Shown piece after piece: positions 29,831 to 38,290 of a stretch of DNA of 64,000 nucleotides. A model generated the notes under the pieces. That model ran no database searches. It was given only the letters and a program-made list of their open reading frames with translations, and was not told the origin of the DNA. Source of the DNA: Caulobacter sp. UNC358MFTsu5.1 (GTDB lineage Bacteria; Pseudomonadota; Alphaproteobacteria; Caulobacterales; Caulobacteraceae); assembly GCF_000712075.1 (NCBI RefSeq), contig NZ_JONW01000010.1, forward strand, positions 186,092-250,091, written 5' to 3'. Position 1 is the stretch's first letter. The number at the start of each line of letters is the position of its first letter. The translations under genes were made by a program, and so were the position numbers.

Positions 29831-32158
29831 CTACAACGCCGCCCGCGCGGCCTTGGCCGCCGCCACCATGTTGACCAGGGCCGGGCGGACCTCGTCCCAC
29901 TTGCGGGTCTTCAGGCCGCAGTCGGGATTGACCCACAGCTGGCCGGGCGACAGGCGCGCGCCGGCGCTGGCCAGCAGGGCGACCATTTCCTCGGACCCCG
30001 GCACGCGCGGGGCGTGGATGTCGTAGACGCCGGGCCCGATCTCGGCCGGATAGGCGTAGGCCTCGAAGGCGTCCAGCAGCTCCATCTTCGAGCGCGCGGT
30101 CTCGATGGAGATGACGTCGGCGTCCATCGCCCCGATCGCGGCGATGATGTCGTTGAACTCCGAATAGCACATGTGGGTGTGGATCTGGGTCTCGTCGCGG
30201 ACGCCGGAGGCGGTCAGGCGGAAGGCCTCCACCGCCCAGTCCAGATAGGCCTGGCGATCGGCGCGGCGCAGGGGCAAGCCCTCGCGCAGGGCCGCCTCGT
30301 CGATCTGGATGACCTTGGCCCCGGCCGCCTCCAGGTCGAGCACCTCGTCACGGATGGCCAGGGCGATCTGGCGGCAGGTCCGGCTGCGCGGGATGTCGTC
30401 ACGGACGAACGACCACTGCAGGATGGTGACCGGGCCGGTCAGCATGCCCTTCATCGGCCGGTCGGTCAGCGACTGGGCGTAGCGCCACCACTCCACCGTC
30501 ATCGGTCGCGGACGCGAGACGTCGCCGTAGATGATCGGCGGCCGCACGCAACGCGAGCCGTACGACTGCACCCAGGCGTGCTTGGTGAACACGAAGCCGG
30601 CCAGTTGCTCGCCGAAGTACTGGACCATGTCGTTGCGCTCGAACTCGCCGTGCACCAGCACGTCCAGGTCGATCTCCTCCTGCCAGGCCACGGCGGCGGC
30701 GGTCTCCTCGCGCAGGAAGACCTGGTAGTCGGCGTCGGCCAGGGCGCCCTTGGCGTGGGCGGCGCGGGCCTTGCGCACGGCGCTGGTCTGGGGGAACGAG
30801 CCGATCGTAGTGGTCGGCAGCGGCGGCAGGTTGAGGCGGGCCTGCTGCAGGGCGATACGCTGGGCGAACGGCGAGGCGCGTTCTGCGTCGTCCGGCGTCA
30901 CGGCCGCCAGCCGGGCCTGGACCGCCGGGTCATGGATGCGCGGCGAGGCCCGACGCGCCGCGGCGGCCTTGGAGGCGGCCTCCAGGGCCGGACGGACGGC
31001 CTCGCGGCCCTCGTTCAGCGCCCTGGCCAGGATCGCCAGCTCTTCGATCTTCTGGACGGCGAAGGCCAGCCATTGACGGACCTCCGGATCGAGGGCCGTC
31101 TCCAGTTCCAGGTCGATCGGGGTGTGCAGCAGCGAGCACGACGGCGCCAGGATCACGCGGTCGCCGCCGCGCTTGGAGACGATCGGGTCCAGGCGGTCCA
31201 GCAGGGCCTCCAGATCGGCGCGCCAGACGTTGCGGCCGTCGATCACGCCCAGCGACAGCACCAGCCCCTCGCGGGTCGCCGACAGCACCGCGTCCAGTTG
31301 CTCGGGCGCGCGGGCCAGGTCGATGTGCAGGCCGTCGACCGGCAGGTTGGCGGCGGTCGACAGGTTGTCGCCATAGGCTCCGAAATAGCTGGTCAGCATG
31401 ATCCGCAGGCCGGGCGTGGCGTGGGTCAGCAGGCCGTAGGCCCGGCGCAGCTCGCCGCGCTCGAACTCGGTCAGGTCCAGGGCCAGGCAGGGTTCGTCGA
31501 TCTGCACCCAGTCGGCGCCGGCCGCTGTCAGGCGCTGCAGCACCTCGACATAGACCGGGATCAGCGACGACAGCAGGGTGAGGGGCGAGAAGTCCGGATC
31601 ACGGCTCTTGGCCAGCTTCAGGAAGGTGACCGGGCCCAGCAGCACGGGGCGGGTGCGGATTCCCAGGGCCTTGGCCTCCAGGAATTCGTCGATCGGCTTG
31701 GTGGACGCCAGGGCGAAGACCTGGTCGCGCGACACCTCGGGGGTCAGGTAGTGGTAGTTGGTGTCGAACCACTTGGTCATCTCCATGGCCGGCAGGCCCG
31801 CGCCGTGGCCGTGGACGTGGCCGTGTTCGCAGGCCTCGGCCTGGCCCTGGGTTCCGCGCGCCATGGCGAAGTAGGTGGCGGTGTCGACGGCGTCGCCGAC
31901 CCGGCCGTAGGCCGCGGGGATGGCGCCGACCATGACGCTGGCGTCCAGCACGTGGTCGTAGAGCGAGAAGTCGTTGCTGGGCACGTGATCGACGCCCAGG
32001 GCCTTCTGGCGTTTCCAGGCCTGGGCGCGCAGGCCGGCGCCGGTGGCGAGCAGGGACGGGGCGTCGGTCTTGCCCGCCCAATGGTCCTCGAGCGCGAGCT
32101 TCAGCTCGCGGCGCGGGCCGATGCGGGGAAAGCCCAGGGTGGCGACGGTGACGGTCAT
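29831..32158 (-). CDS. metE: Cobalamin-independent methionine synthase
   Basis: This 775-residue protein is full-length MetE: two barrels, the first beginning with TLGFPRIGPRRELKLALE, the second with LPTTTIGSFPQTSAVRKAR. Zinc ligands lie in QIHTHMCYSEFNDI and the C-terminal NPDCGLKTR. It methylates homocysteine from methyl-THF without B12 and is therefore an alternative to MetH at the left end of the window. The leader contains a cobalamin riboswitch, so expression is expected only when B12 is short. The ATG at 32158 lies just after a terminator-like hairpin. Confidence 0.97.
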   Translation of the reverse strand: MTVTVATLGFPRIGPRRELKLALEDHWAGKTDAPSLLATGAGLRAQAWKRQKALGVDHVPSNDFSLYDHVLDASVMVGAIPAAYGRVGDAVDTATYFAMARGTQGQAEACEHGHVHGHGAGLPAMEMTKWFDTNYHYLTPEVSRDQVFALASTKPIDEFLEAKALGIRTRPVLLGPVTFLKLAKSRDPDFSPLTLLSSLIPVYVEVLQRLTAAGADWVQIDEPCLALDLTEFERGELRRAYGLLTHATPGLRIMLTSYFGAYGDNLSTAANLPVDGLHIDLARAPEQLDAVLSATREGLVLSLGVIDGRNVWRADLEALLDRLDPIVSKRGGDRVILAPSCSLLHTPIDLELETALDPEVRQWLAFAVQKIEELAILARALNEGREAVRPALEAASKAAAARRASPRIHDPAVQARLAAVTPDDAERASPFAQRIALQQARLNLPPLPTTTIGSFPQTSAVRKARAAHAKGALADADYQVFLREETAAAVAWQEEIDLDVLVHGEFERNDMVQYFGEQLAGFVFTKHAWVQSYGSRCVRPPIIYGDVSRPRPMTVEWWRYAQSLTDRPMKGMLTGPVTILQWSFVRDDIPRSRTCRQIALAIRDEVLDLEAAGAKVIQIDEAALREGLPLRRADRQAYLDWAVEAFRLTASGVRDETQIHTHMCYSEFNDIIAAIGAMDADVISIETARSKMELLDAFEAYAYPAEIGPGVYDIHAPRVPGSEEMVALLASAGARLSPGQLWVNPDCGLKTRKWDEVRPALVNMVAAAKAARAAL

Positions 32159-32159
32159 T

Positions 32160-32193
32160 TCAAAAAGCCTCTGCCGGTGTGAAGGCGGAGGCT
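32160..32193 (-). terminator. Expression platform of the metE riboswitch
   Basis: Read on the minus strand, AGCCTCCGCC (from 32193) pairs with GGCAGAGGCT (to 32166) with one mismatch and is followed by TTTTTG, giving an intrinsic terminator. The GAGG in its 3' arm is the only purine-rich sequence well placed to be the metE ribosome site, so the hairpin would also hide it. Confidence 0.75.
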
Positions 32194-32291
32194 GATCGGG
32201 GCGCGCGCGGCCGGTCGCGCACGGGTGCTCACGCCCCGGCCGCGCCTTTGCAAGCGACCAGACCGGGCACCCCGCCGGAGGACGTTATCTG

Positions 32292-32497
32292 TCGGGGCAG
32301 GTCTCCTGGCTCACGGGTCAGCGCCCCTGTCCTGGCCTTCCCGACACGCCACCGATCCAGCTTCGGCGCGTCAGTGACACGTATCGGACAGCGGCTCGCC
32401 GCTCACAGTTGCGGGGGCAGCGCCGGATTTGGGATTTCACCCCCGCACCGACTTCCCTCTTAGCTCCGGACGCGAACGTCCGCAGACCACGACGAGC
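32292..32497 (-). promoter_or_regulatory. Cobalamin riboswitch upstream of metE
   Basis: The minus strand shows the B12-box features in order: GGGAAGTCGGTG, then CCGGCGCTGCCCCCGCAACTGT, a GTCACTG block, and GAGCCAGGAGACCTGCC near the 3' end. These match the conserved core of the cobalamin riboswitch. It lies about 130 bases upstream of metE on the same strand and is followed by a terminator-type hairpin, so cobalamin binding should stop metE expression. Outer boundaries are approximate. Confidence 0.93.
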
Positions 32498-32521
32498 CTA
32501 GAGAGCGCCCGTTCCAGCCGA

Positions 32522-32552
32522 CCGTCAAGAGGGATATAAAGATATCCTTATA
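32522..32552 (-). promoter_or_regulatory. metE promoter -35 region and AT-rich palindrome
   Basis: TTGACGG on the minus strand (32528-32522) fits a -35 element that would start transcription near the riboswitch 5' end. Just upstream of it, at 32535-32552, lies TATAAAGATATCCTTATA, an 18-base palindrome with one mismatched pair, striking in such GC-rich DNA. It resembles SahR-type (ArsR family) methionine-cycle operators of alphaproteobacteria as I recall them; the regulator is not in this window. Confidence 0.5.
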
Positions 32553-32558
32553 TGATTT

Positions 32559-33326
32559 TCACCAGCCGAGCGCCGCGTCGCCGCGCAGGATCGACTCCGC
32601 CTGGGGCGAGTGCCCCGATTCCTCCCGTTCGTGCAGCACGAGGGGCGGCAGCAGCACCAGCGGCGCCTTGCCGGTCTTGGTCGCCCGCACGATCACCCGC
32701 TTGGCCGGGGCGTCGGCGAAGGGCGCGACGGGGCGGATCCGGAACGAGCCGGCCTTGGGCGCCAGCAGGGCCAGGAGGTCGGCCAAGCGGTCGGCGCGGT
32801 GGATCAGGGTGATGGTCCCGCCCTCGCGCACCGCCTTCAGACAGAAACCGGTCCAGGCCTTCAGGCCGCCGTCGGCCATCCAGGCGCCGGACTTCTCCGG
32901 CGCGGGCGCGCGCAGGGCGGCGGGGTCGTCGAAGAAGGGCGGATTGCTGATCACGGCGTCGAACACGGGCCGGTCCAGGGCGCGGAAGCCGGCTTCGACG
33001 TCGCCGGCGACGATCTCGACGCGATCAGCCAGGGCGTTCAGGGCGACATTGCCCCGCGCCAGCTCGACGGCGGCGGAATCGCGCTCCAGCCCGACGAATC
33101 GGGCGCCCTGACGGCGGGTCGCCGCCGCCAGCAGCGCGCCGCCCACGCCGCAGCCGGCCTCGATCACCCGGTCGCCGGGGGCGGCGTCGCAGGCGGCCGC
33201 CAGCAGGGCCGCGTCCATGCCGGCCCGGTAGCCCGCCACGGCCTGGCGCAGCTTGACGCGGCCGTTCAGGACGGCGTCTTCGGTCACCGCGAGGGGCTCG
33301 GGGGATGTGGGTAACGCGTCCGGCAA
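32559..33326 (-). CDS. TrmN6-like N6-adenine methyltransferase
   Basis: This 255-residue SAM methyltransferase has VIEAGCGVGGALLAAA for SAM binding and the NPPF tetrad (in AVISNPPFFDDPAAL) that marks N6-adenine or N-methyltransferases. The conserved N-terminal GRVKLRQAVAGYRAGMDAALLAA is typical of tRNA1(Val) A37 methyltransferases. The start is probably TTG at 33326, with AAGG upstream; GTG at 33287 is an alternative. It is divergent from the polyprenyl synthase gene, a common alphaproteobacterial arrangement. Confidence 0.87.
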   Translation of the reverse strand: MPDALPTSPEPLAVTEDAVLNGRVKLRQAVAGYRAGMDAALLAAACDAAPGDRVIEAGCGVGGALLAAATRRQGARFVGLERDSAAVELARGNVALNALADRVEIVAGDVEAGFRALDRPVFDAVISNPPFFDDPAALRAPAPEKSGAWMADGGLKAWTGFCLKAVREGGTITLIHRADRLADLLALLAPKAGSFRIRPVAPFADAPAKRVIVRATKTGKAPLVLLPPLVLHEREESGHSPQAESILRGDAALGW

Positions 33327-33451
33327 CGTTTCAAGCCTTGTGCTCGCCTTGACCCTGACCTATCCCGCCAGCATTGTCGCTCGCAACGGCTGATCAAGCC
33401 CAAGGGACGCGAGGCGCAAGCCGACCTCCGGCGGGCGTCAGCAGGGAGAGT

Positions 33452-34468
33452 ATGGTTTTGGACGCAGCTGCAGCGACCCTCGCCCGGGAGCCGGGATCGG
33501 TGGATCGTCTCGTGCGGCTGGCCGCCGCCGACATGGCTGGGGTCGACGCCCTGATCACCGCGCGCATGCAGAGCGAGGTTCCGGTCATCCCGGCCCTGGC
33601 CGAGCACCTGATCGCCGCCGGCGGCAAGCGCCTGCGCCCGCTGCTGACCGTGGCCGCCGCGCGCCTGGCCGGCTCGGACAACGACTCCTGCCTGAAGCTG
33701 GCCGCCGCCGTCGAGTTCATCCACACCGCCACCCTGCTGCACGACGACGTGGTCGACGGCAGCCAGCTGCGGCGCGGCAAGGTCGCGGCCCACCTGATCT
33801 GGGGCGCGGCTCAGAGCGTGCTGGTCGGCGACTTCCTGTTCGCCAGGGCCTTCGAACTGATGGTCGAGACCAACTCGATGAAGGCGCTGGAGATCCTGGC
33901 CCGTGCGAGCCGGGTGATCGCCGAAGGCGAAGTGCTTCAACTCACCCGCAGCCACGACCTGAACCTGTCCCAGGCCCTGTATCTGGAGATCATCGGCGCC
34001 AAGACCGCCGAGCTGTTCGCCGCGGCCTCGGAGGCCGGGGGCGTCTCGGCCGGGGTGTCGGCCGAGAAGTCCAACGCCCTGCGCGACTACGGCATGAACC
34101 TGGGCCTGGCCTTCCAGCTGGCCGATGACGCCCTCGACTACGGCGGCACGACCGAGGCCCTGGGCAAGAACGCCGGCGACGACTTCCGCGAAGGCAAGGC
34201 CACCTTGCCCCTGCTGCTGGCCATCGCCCGCTCGGGCCCGCGCGAGGCCGAGTTCTGGGAACGGGCCATCGGCCGCCGCGAGCAGACCGAAGCCGACTTC
34301 CGCCGGGCCCGCGAGCTGATCGTCGGCACCGGCGCGCTGGAAGCCACGCTGGACCTGGCGGGCGGCTACGCCGACAAGGCCAAGGCCGCGCTGTCGGGCT
34401 TCCCGGCCAACGACTGGCGCACCAGCCTGGAAAGCCTGGCCGACTTCGCGGTCAGCCGACGGACCTGA
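33452..34468 (+). CDS. ispB: Long-chain polyprenyl diphosphate synthase
   Basis: This 338-residue trans-prenyltransferase makes the isoprenoid tail of ubiquinone. It has both aspartate-rich motifs, LLHDDVVDG and FQLADDALDYG, plus GGKRLRPLL for the IPP site and GKATLPLLLAI. Chain length is not readable with certainty; octa- or decaprenyl products are usual in this group. ATG 33452 follows AGGGAGAG closely; a TTG 78 bases upstream would add 26 residues. Confidence 0.92.
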   Translation: MVLDAAAATLAREPGSVDRLVRLAAADMAGVDALITARMQSEVPVIPALAEHLIAAGGKRLRPLLTVAAARLAGSDNDSCLKLAAAVEFIHTATLLHDDVVDGSQLRRGKVAAHLIWGAAQSVLVGDFLFARAFELMVETNSMKALEILARASRVIAEGEVLQLTRSHDLNLSQALYLEIIGAKTAELFAAASEAGGVSAGVSAEKSNALRDYGMNLGLAFQLADDALDYGGTTEALGKNAGDDFREGKATLPLLLAIARSGPREAEFWERAIGRREQTEADFRRARELIVGTGALEATLDLAGGYADKAKAALSGFPANDWRTSLESLADFAVSRRT

Positions 34469-34472
34469 CGCG

Positions 34473-35078
34473 ATGGGGCCGGGGGGATCCAAGCTCAGCA
34501 ACATGCTTCCGCTGCCGCCGGAAGGCCCGCTGCCGTCCCTCAACACCGTGCTGAAGACCACGCCGGACAATCCCAGCGGCGATCCGCACGGTCACGGCCA
34601 TGCGCACGAGGCGGGCGAGGCGGCCGGCAAGGTGATCGGCGGCGGCCTGGGCGTGGTGATCGGCTTCGGGATTCTGCTGCTGACCTTCGGTCCGGTGCTG
34701 TGGGCCCCGCTGTGGGCGGCCTTCTCGGCCGGCGTGCGGGTCAAGGCCCTGGCGCATAACGGCTGGCTGACGGCCGGCGCGGCGATCGCCGCCGGCCTGG
34801 TCGTGGCCTTCGTGCAGTTCCTGCTGCTGGTCCAGAAGAGCCCGGTCCTGCGCTATCCGGCCGTGCTGCTGTTCTCGCTGGCCTGGGTGGGCGGGCTGTG
34901 GCTGGAGCTGACCGCCCCGCCGCACAACTGGCTGGTCCCGCCGCCCTGGCATGCGCCGGGCCCCTGGGCGATGGGCCTCGTGGGCGTCGGCACGGTGATC
35001 TATGCCGGCCTCTACCTGCTGATCCTCACGCGCTTCGGCAAGGGCCGGTGGGCGCGCACGTGGCAGCTGATCAAGTAG
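34473..35078 (+). CDS. Membrane protein of unknown function
   Basis: This 201-residue protein has a soluble N-terminal stretch of about 50 residues with a His-rich patch (GDPHGHGHAHE) and four likely membrane helices (VIGGGLGVVIGFGILLLTF, a segment near WLTAGAAIAAGLVVAFVQF, AVLLFSLAWVGGLWLEL and MGLVGVGTVIYAGLYLLIL). It starts 4 bases after ispB, so it is probably cotranscribed. The His patch could bind a metal. No family recognised. Confidence 0.72.
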   Translation: MGPGGSKLSNMLPLPPEGPLPSLNTVLKTTPDNPSGDPHGHGHAHEAGEAAGKVIGGGLGVVIGFGILLLTFGPVLWAPLWAAFSAGVRVKALAHNGWLTAGAAIAAGLVVAFVQFLLLVQKSPVLRYPAVLLFSLAWVGGLWLELTAPPHNWLVPPPWHAPGPWAMGLVGVGTVIYAGLYLLILTRFGKGRWARTWQLIK

Positions 35079-35082
35079 GCGG

Positions 35083-35937
35083 CTAGGCCTTCGCCTTCAG
35101 GCACAGGTCCAGGTGGGTGCCGTTGTCGTCCTCGACGTGGCGCTTCCAGGCCGCATCGACATTGGCGATCACCTCGGCGGCGGTCGCGCCCTTCACGGCC
35201 TCGCGCTTCTTCTTGCGGTGCAGGATCTCGACGCCGTAGCCCAGGTCCAGGAAGAAGCCCAGCAGGGCCGAGCCCTCGGCGCGCGAGGTCTCGGCCTGGA
35301 AGGCCGGCGAATATTCCAGGAAGGTGATCGGCTTCTGTTCGGCCATGAACGCCTTGGCGCCCATGAAGGCGCGGTATTCCATGCCTTCGATGTCGATCTT
35401 CATCACGTCGACCTGACCGAGCTCGCCGCGCAGCAGGTCGATCGGCACGACGGGGGCGAAGTCGTAGTCGCTCAGGTCGTCGGGCGCGGCTTGGCCGGCC
35501 GGTTCCAGCTGGTGGTTGTTGTGCATGGTCTGGCGGCGCAGGAAGGCCGTCTCCAGCCGGTCGGACACGCCCACCAGGATCAGGCGGATATTGTCGATGG
35601 CGTTGGCCTTGGCGCTTTCCAGGATCACCCGGCCGTTGCCCGGGCTCATCTCGATGGCGATCACCCGGCCGTCGGGCCCGACCTTCTTGGCCGCGGGCAG
35701 GGCGAAGGCCCCCCAGCTGGCCCCGACGTCCAGCACGGTCATGCCGGGCTTCAGGATCTGCAGGAAGTAGTCCAGCACCCAGGGCTCGTAGTTCTTGCCG
35801 TCCAGCAGCTGCTTGGTGATCACCCAGTGGTCGGGCATGCGGAAGGTGCAGCCGCGGAACTTGACCGAGGCGGGGACGGGGGTGACGCCGACCGGCAGGG
35901 AGATCGCCTGGTGCTTCTTCTTACGGAACAGACCCAT
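35083..35937 (-). CDS. FkbM family methyltransferase
   Basis: This 284-residue SAM methyltransferase of the FkbM type has TVLDVGASWGAFALPAAKKVGPDGRVIAIEMSP for SAM binding (residues about 68-100) and the family's DVMKIDIEGMEYRAFMGA motif. Members O-methylate sugars or natural products, often in surface polysaccharides. The start MGLFRKKKHQ is basic without a signal. It stands alone between convergent and divergent neighbours, so the substrate is open. Confidence 0.87.
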   Translation of the reverse strand: MGLFRKKKHQAISLPVGVTPVPASVKFRGCTFRMPDHWVITKQLLDGKNYEPWVLDYFLQILKPGMTVLDVGASWGAFALPAAKKVGPDGRVIAIEMSPGNGRVILESAKANAIDNIRLILVGVSDRLETAFLRRQTMHNNHQLEPAGQAAPDDLSDYDFAPVVPIDLLRGELGQVDVMKIDIEGMEYRAFMGAKAFMAEQKPITFLEYSPAFQAETSRAEGSALLGFFLDLGYGVEILHRKKKREAVKGATAAEVIANVDAAWKRHVEDDNGTHLDLCLKAKA

Positions 35938-36115
35938 CGTGACCTCGTGCGGCGCGGCGCCTCGGAATCAAAGGCGCGACATTTGTTTCTGGACCGTCAC
36001 ATAGCGTCAGCTTGTGGCAAGGTCACGTCCGCCGGAGGAGAAAGGTGAAGCTCGACATCGTCCGCGATTCGTCGCACGCCTAGGTCGCGCCCGGAGGCGC
36101 GCGTCGGAGACGGTC

Positions 36116-36517
36116 ATGATCCGCCTGTTGCTCAACATCCTGTGGTTCATCTGCGGCGGCTTCATCTCGGGCTGCCTTTGGCTGCTGGGCGGCGCGCTGC
36201 TGGCCATCACCATCGTGGGCCTGCCCTATGCGGGCGCGGCCTGGCGCATCGCCGGCTTCGCCTTCTGGCCGTTCGGCAAGGAGATGGTCCCCCGCGAGCT
36301 GGTGACCGGCCGCGAGGACCTGGGGACCGGCGGCCTGGGCTGCGTGCTCAACGTGATCTGGTTCGTGCTGGGCGGCTGGTACATCGCCCTGTCGCACCTG
36401 ATCGCCGCCGCCGCCGAGGCCGTGACGATCATCGGCATCCCGTTCGCCATCAAGGACCTGCAGCTGGCCATCGCCGCCATCGCCCCGATCGGCCGGACGG
36501 TGGTGGACCGGCGCTAG
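36116..36517 (+). CDS. YccF family inner-membrane protein
   Basis: This 133-residue protein shows the repeated YccF pattern: two similar halves, each a membrane helix pair, LLLNILWFICGGFISGCLWLLGG then VGLPYAGAAWRIAGFAFWPFGKEMV, and LGCVLNVIWFVLGGWYIALSHL then IIGIPFAIKDLQLA. Function is unknown. ATG 36116 follows GGAGACGGTC. Its stop overlaps that of the convergent ccdB remnant. Confidence 0.9.
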   Translation: MIRLLLNILWFICGGFISGCLWLLGGALLAITIVGLPYAGAAWRIAGFAFWPFGKEMVPRELVTGREDLGTGGLGCVLNVIWFVLGGWYIALSHLIAAAAEAVTIIGIPFAIKDLQLAIAAIAPIGRTVVDRR

Positions 36518-36821
36518 AAGCCGGTGAACAAGCGATCGACGGCGCGGCGGATATCGTCTTCGAGATAGGACAGGTTGTCGACCGCACCGCGCAGTCCAGT
36601 CGGCGTGACGCTGAACATTTCGCTGATCACCAGGGTCAGGCGTTCGCCTTCAACTTCCGCAAGGATCTCAAGTTCGCCCACGGTTTCGGCGGCATCGTTG
36701 ACCAGCGGCGCGACAATGATCTCGTCTATGCCGCGCAAGTGATGCGATGAAAGCATCACAAGGAAGGGCGCGACCTCCGAGCTTCCAGAGATGGATTTCG
36801 GAAGACGTCGAACTGCCGCAA
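36514..36821 (-). pseudogene. ccdB: ccdB-like toxin gene, broken by a frameshift
   Basis: Two overlapping frames together make a full-length CcdB. The first starts with TTG at 36821, one base after the antitoxin stop, reads MRQFDVFRNPSLEARR and then hits a stop at 36756. The second, shifted by one base, reads APFLVMLSSHHLRGIDEIIVAPL and continues to a CcdB-like end, DIRRAVDRLFTGF, at 36514. Joining them near 36768-36785 gives about 102 residues, the normal CcdB length. CcdB poisons DNA gyrase; this allele should not make a complete toxin unless the shift is a sequencing error or is bypassed. Taken alone, the second frame would give an 81-residue fragment. Confidence 0.82.
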
Positions 36822-36822
36822 A

Positions 36823-37065
36823 TCACCACTTTCTGAAGTGGTCCGAGATCAGGCCTCGGCGCGCGATGCGTTCGTTGTGTTCCTTGATCGCCTCGGCGTT
36901 CTCCTCAGCCCACCGCCGCGCACGCTCTTCGGCGCCGGCGGGGTCGATCTTCTGGAGGTGCAGCCGCAGCTGGGTCTCGCTCATGCCGGCGACGGAAATC
37001 CGCAGCCGCTTGGCCTGCGCCAGCAGCTCCGGATCGACGCCGATGTCGAGTTCGACCTTGCCCAT
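36823..37065 (-). CDS. ccdA: CcdA-like antitoxin
   Basis: This 80-residue protein ends in the CcdA signature RRWAEENAEAIKEHNERIARRGL followed by FRKW; in F plasmid CcdA the equivalent tail ends in DW and wraps around CcdB. The N-terminus (KVELDIGVDPELLAQAKR) looks like the ribbon-helix-helix DNA-binding half. It should bind its own promoter and neutralise CcdB. The open frame is intact even though the toxin gene behind it is shifted. Confidence 0.85.
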   Translation of the reverse strand: MGKVELDIGVDPELLAQAKRLRISVAGMSETQLRLHLQKIDPAGAEERARRWAEENAEAIKEHNERIARRGLISDHFRKW

Positions 37066-37106
37066 GGGCGAAGGCTAACACGGCGCCGGGCCGACAGCTC
37101 GGGGCG

Positions 37107-37784
37107 TCAGGCCAATCCCGCCCAGGCCAAGCCGCCCGGCAAGTCGAAGTCGGCGTAGTCGACCTGCAGAACGCGGCGACGGCGCGGCGGTTCGGCGCGG
37201 TCCGAGGCGTGCAGGATCGGGGTGGCGTAGGCCCAGACGTCGCCGGTTTCCGCCAGGCAGTCGATCACTGGATGCTCTGCGGCGCGGGCGGCTGCGTCCC
37301 CGGCGGCCACGCGGCCCAGGCGGTGCGAGCCGAGGGCCGCCCGCAGCGGGGCGTTGGCGGCGTCGACGGGATCGAGGTGGACGCGCAAGGTGACCATCCG
37401 CGCCAGGATCTCGAACGGTGGTGCGACGTGCAACAGGTCATCCTTAGTCGACCAGGGGCCGAAGCCCTCGACCTCGACCCGCTGGGCGACCGGCAGGACG
37501 CGATCCTGATGCCAGGCCACGGCCCAGTTGGCGTCGGGCGTCTTGTCGAACATCACCGCGCGCACGGGACGAGCGGCGGGGGAGGTGAGGCGGGCGGCCA
37601 GGGCGCCGATCGTTCCGGCCGGCGCCAGCAGGTCGGCCAGGATGGCGTCGCCCCGCAGTCTTGCGCCTGGCCGGGCGCCGACGCGTTCGTCGGCCAGGGT
37701 TCGCAGGGTTTCGACGGTCCGGGCGGCGAGCGCGCCGGGAAACAGCGCCGCGCCGTCGCGGGCGAAGTCGAGAGGTGCGCTCAT
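37107..37784 (-). CDS. Phytanoyl-CoA dioxygenase (PhyH) family protein
   Basis: This 225-residue Fe(II)/2-oxoglutarate oxygenase-like protein has the metal triad visible as HQD in VAWHQDRVLPV and a distal His in YATPILHASD, with Arg residues after it for 2-oxoglutarate. The start ATG at 37784 overlaps the GNAT stop (ATGA), so the pair is translationally coupled. Substrate unknown. The frame stays open 300 codons upstream, but that part is antisense to the fumarase gene and is rejected. Confidence 0.83.
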   Translation of the reverse strand: MSAPLDFARDGAALFPGALAARTVETLRTLADERVGARPGARLRGDAILADLLAPAGTIGALAARLTSPAARPVRAVMFDKTPDANWAVAWHQDRVLPVAQRVEVEGFGPWSTKDDLLHVAPPFEILARMVTLRVHLDPVDAANAPLRAALGSHRLGRVAAGDAAARAAEHPVIDCLAETGDVWAYATPILHASDRAEPPRRRRVLQVDYADFDLPGGLAWAGLA

Positions 37785-38227
37785 CCGAGACTCCGCCGCA
37801 GCACATGCGTCCAAGGGCCTGAAGCATCTGGCGAAAAGCCCTGCGCTTCCCAGAACGGCGCGGCGGCGGGGGAGGCGGCGGCGTTGCAGGTCAGGAGGTC
37901 GACCTGGTCGAGGGCTTCCTGCACCAGGGCCGAGGCCAGGGTGCGCGCCACGCCCTGGCGGCGGAAGGCGGGGCGGACGTAGAAGCGGCGCACGCGGCGG
38001 GCTGGCTCGGCGGCGGCGGTCTCGACGGACAGGCCGCCGATCCCCGCCAGCTCGCCGGCCAGCAAGGCGCCCAGCAGGGCCTCGCCGTCGCGGTCGAAGC
38101 GCTGGCAGCGGTCGGCCCAGCCCTGGGCCAACAGCGCCATGTTGCGGACGCCCTCGCTCGCCGCGTCGGCGAGGAGGGCGTCGAAGCCGTCCGGCAGGTC
38201 GTCGATGATCCGGATCAGCTGGATCAA
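37781..38227 (-). CDS. GNAT family acetyltransferase
   Basis: This 148-residue GNAT has the acetyl-CoA motif A, VRPAFRRQGVARTLASALV (residues about 84-102), preceded by strand LAGIGGLSVET and followed by APFWEAQGFSPD. The substrate cannot be assigned. It is the first gene of a coupled pair with the PhyH-family gene. Confidence 0.87.
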   Translation of the reverse strand: MIQLIRIIDDLPDGFDALLADAASEGVRNMALLAQGWADRCQRFDRDGEALLGALLAGELAGIGGLSVETAAAEPARRVRRFYVRPAFRRQGVARTLASALVQEALDQVDLLTCNAAASPAAAPFWEAQGFSPDASGPWTHVLRRSLG

Positions 38228-38290
38228 GAAGGACTCCTAGTTGGCGCGCATTCTGATCGCCGAACCGGCTTCCACTTCGGCGGAATGCGC

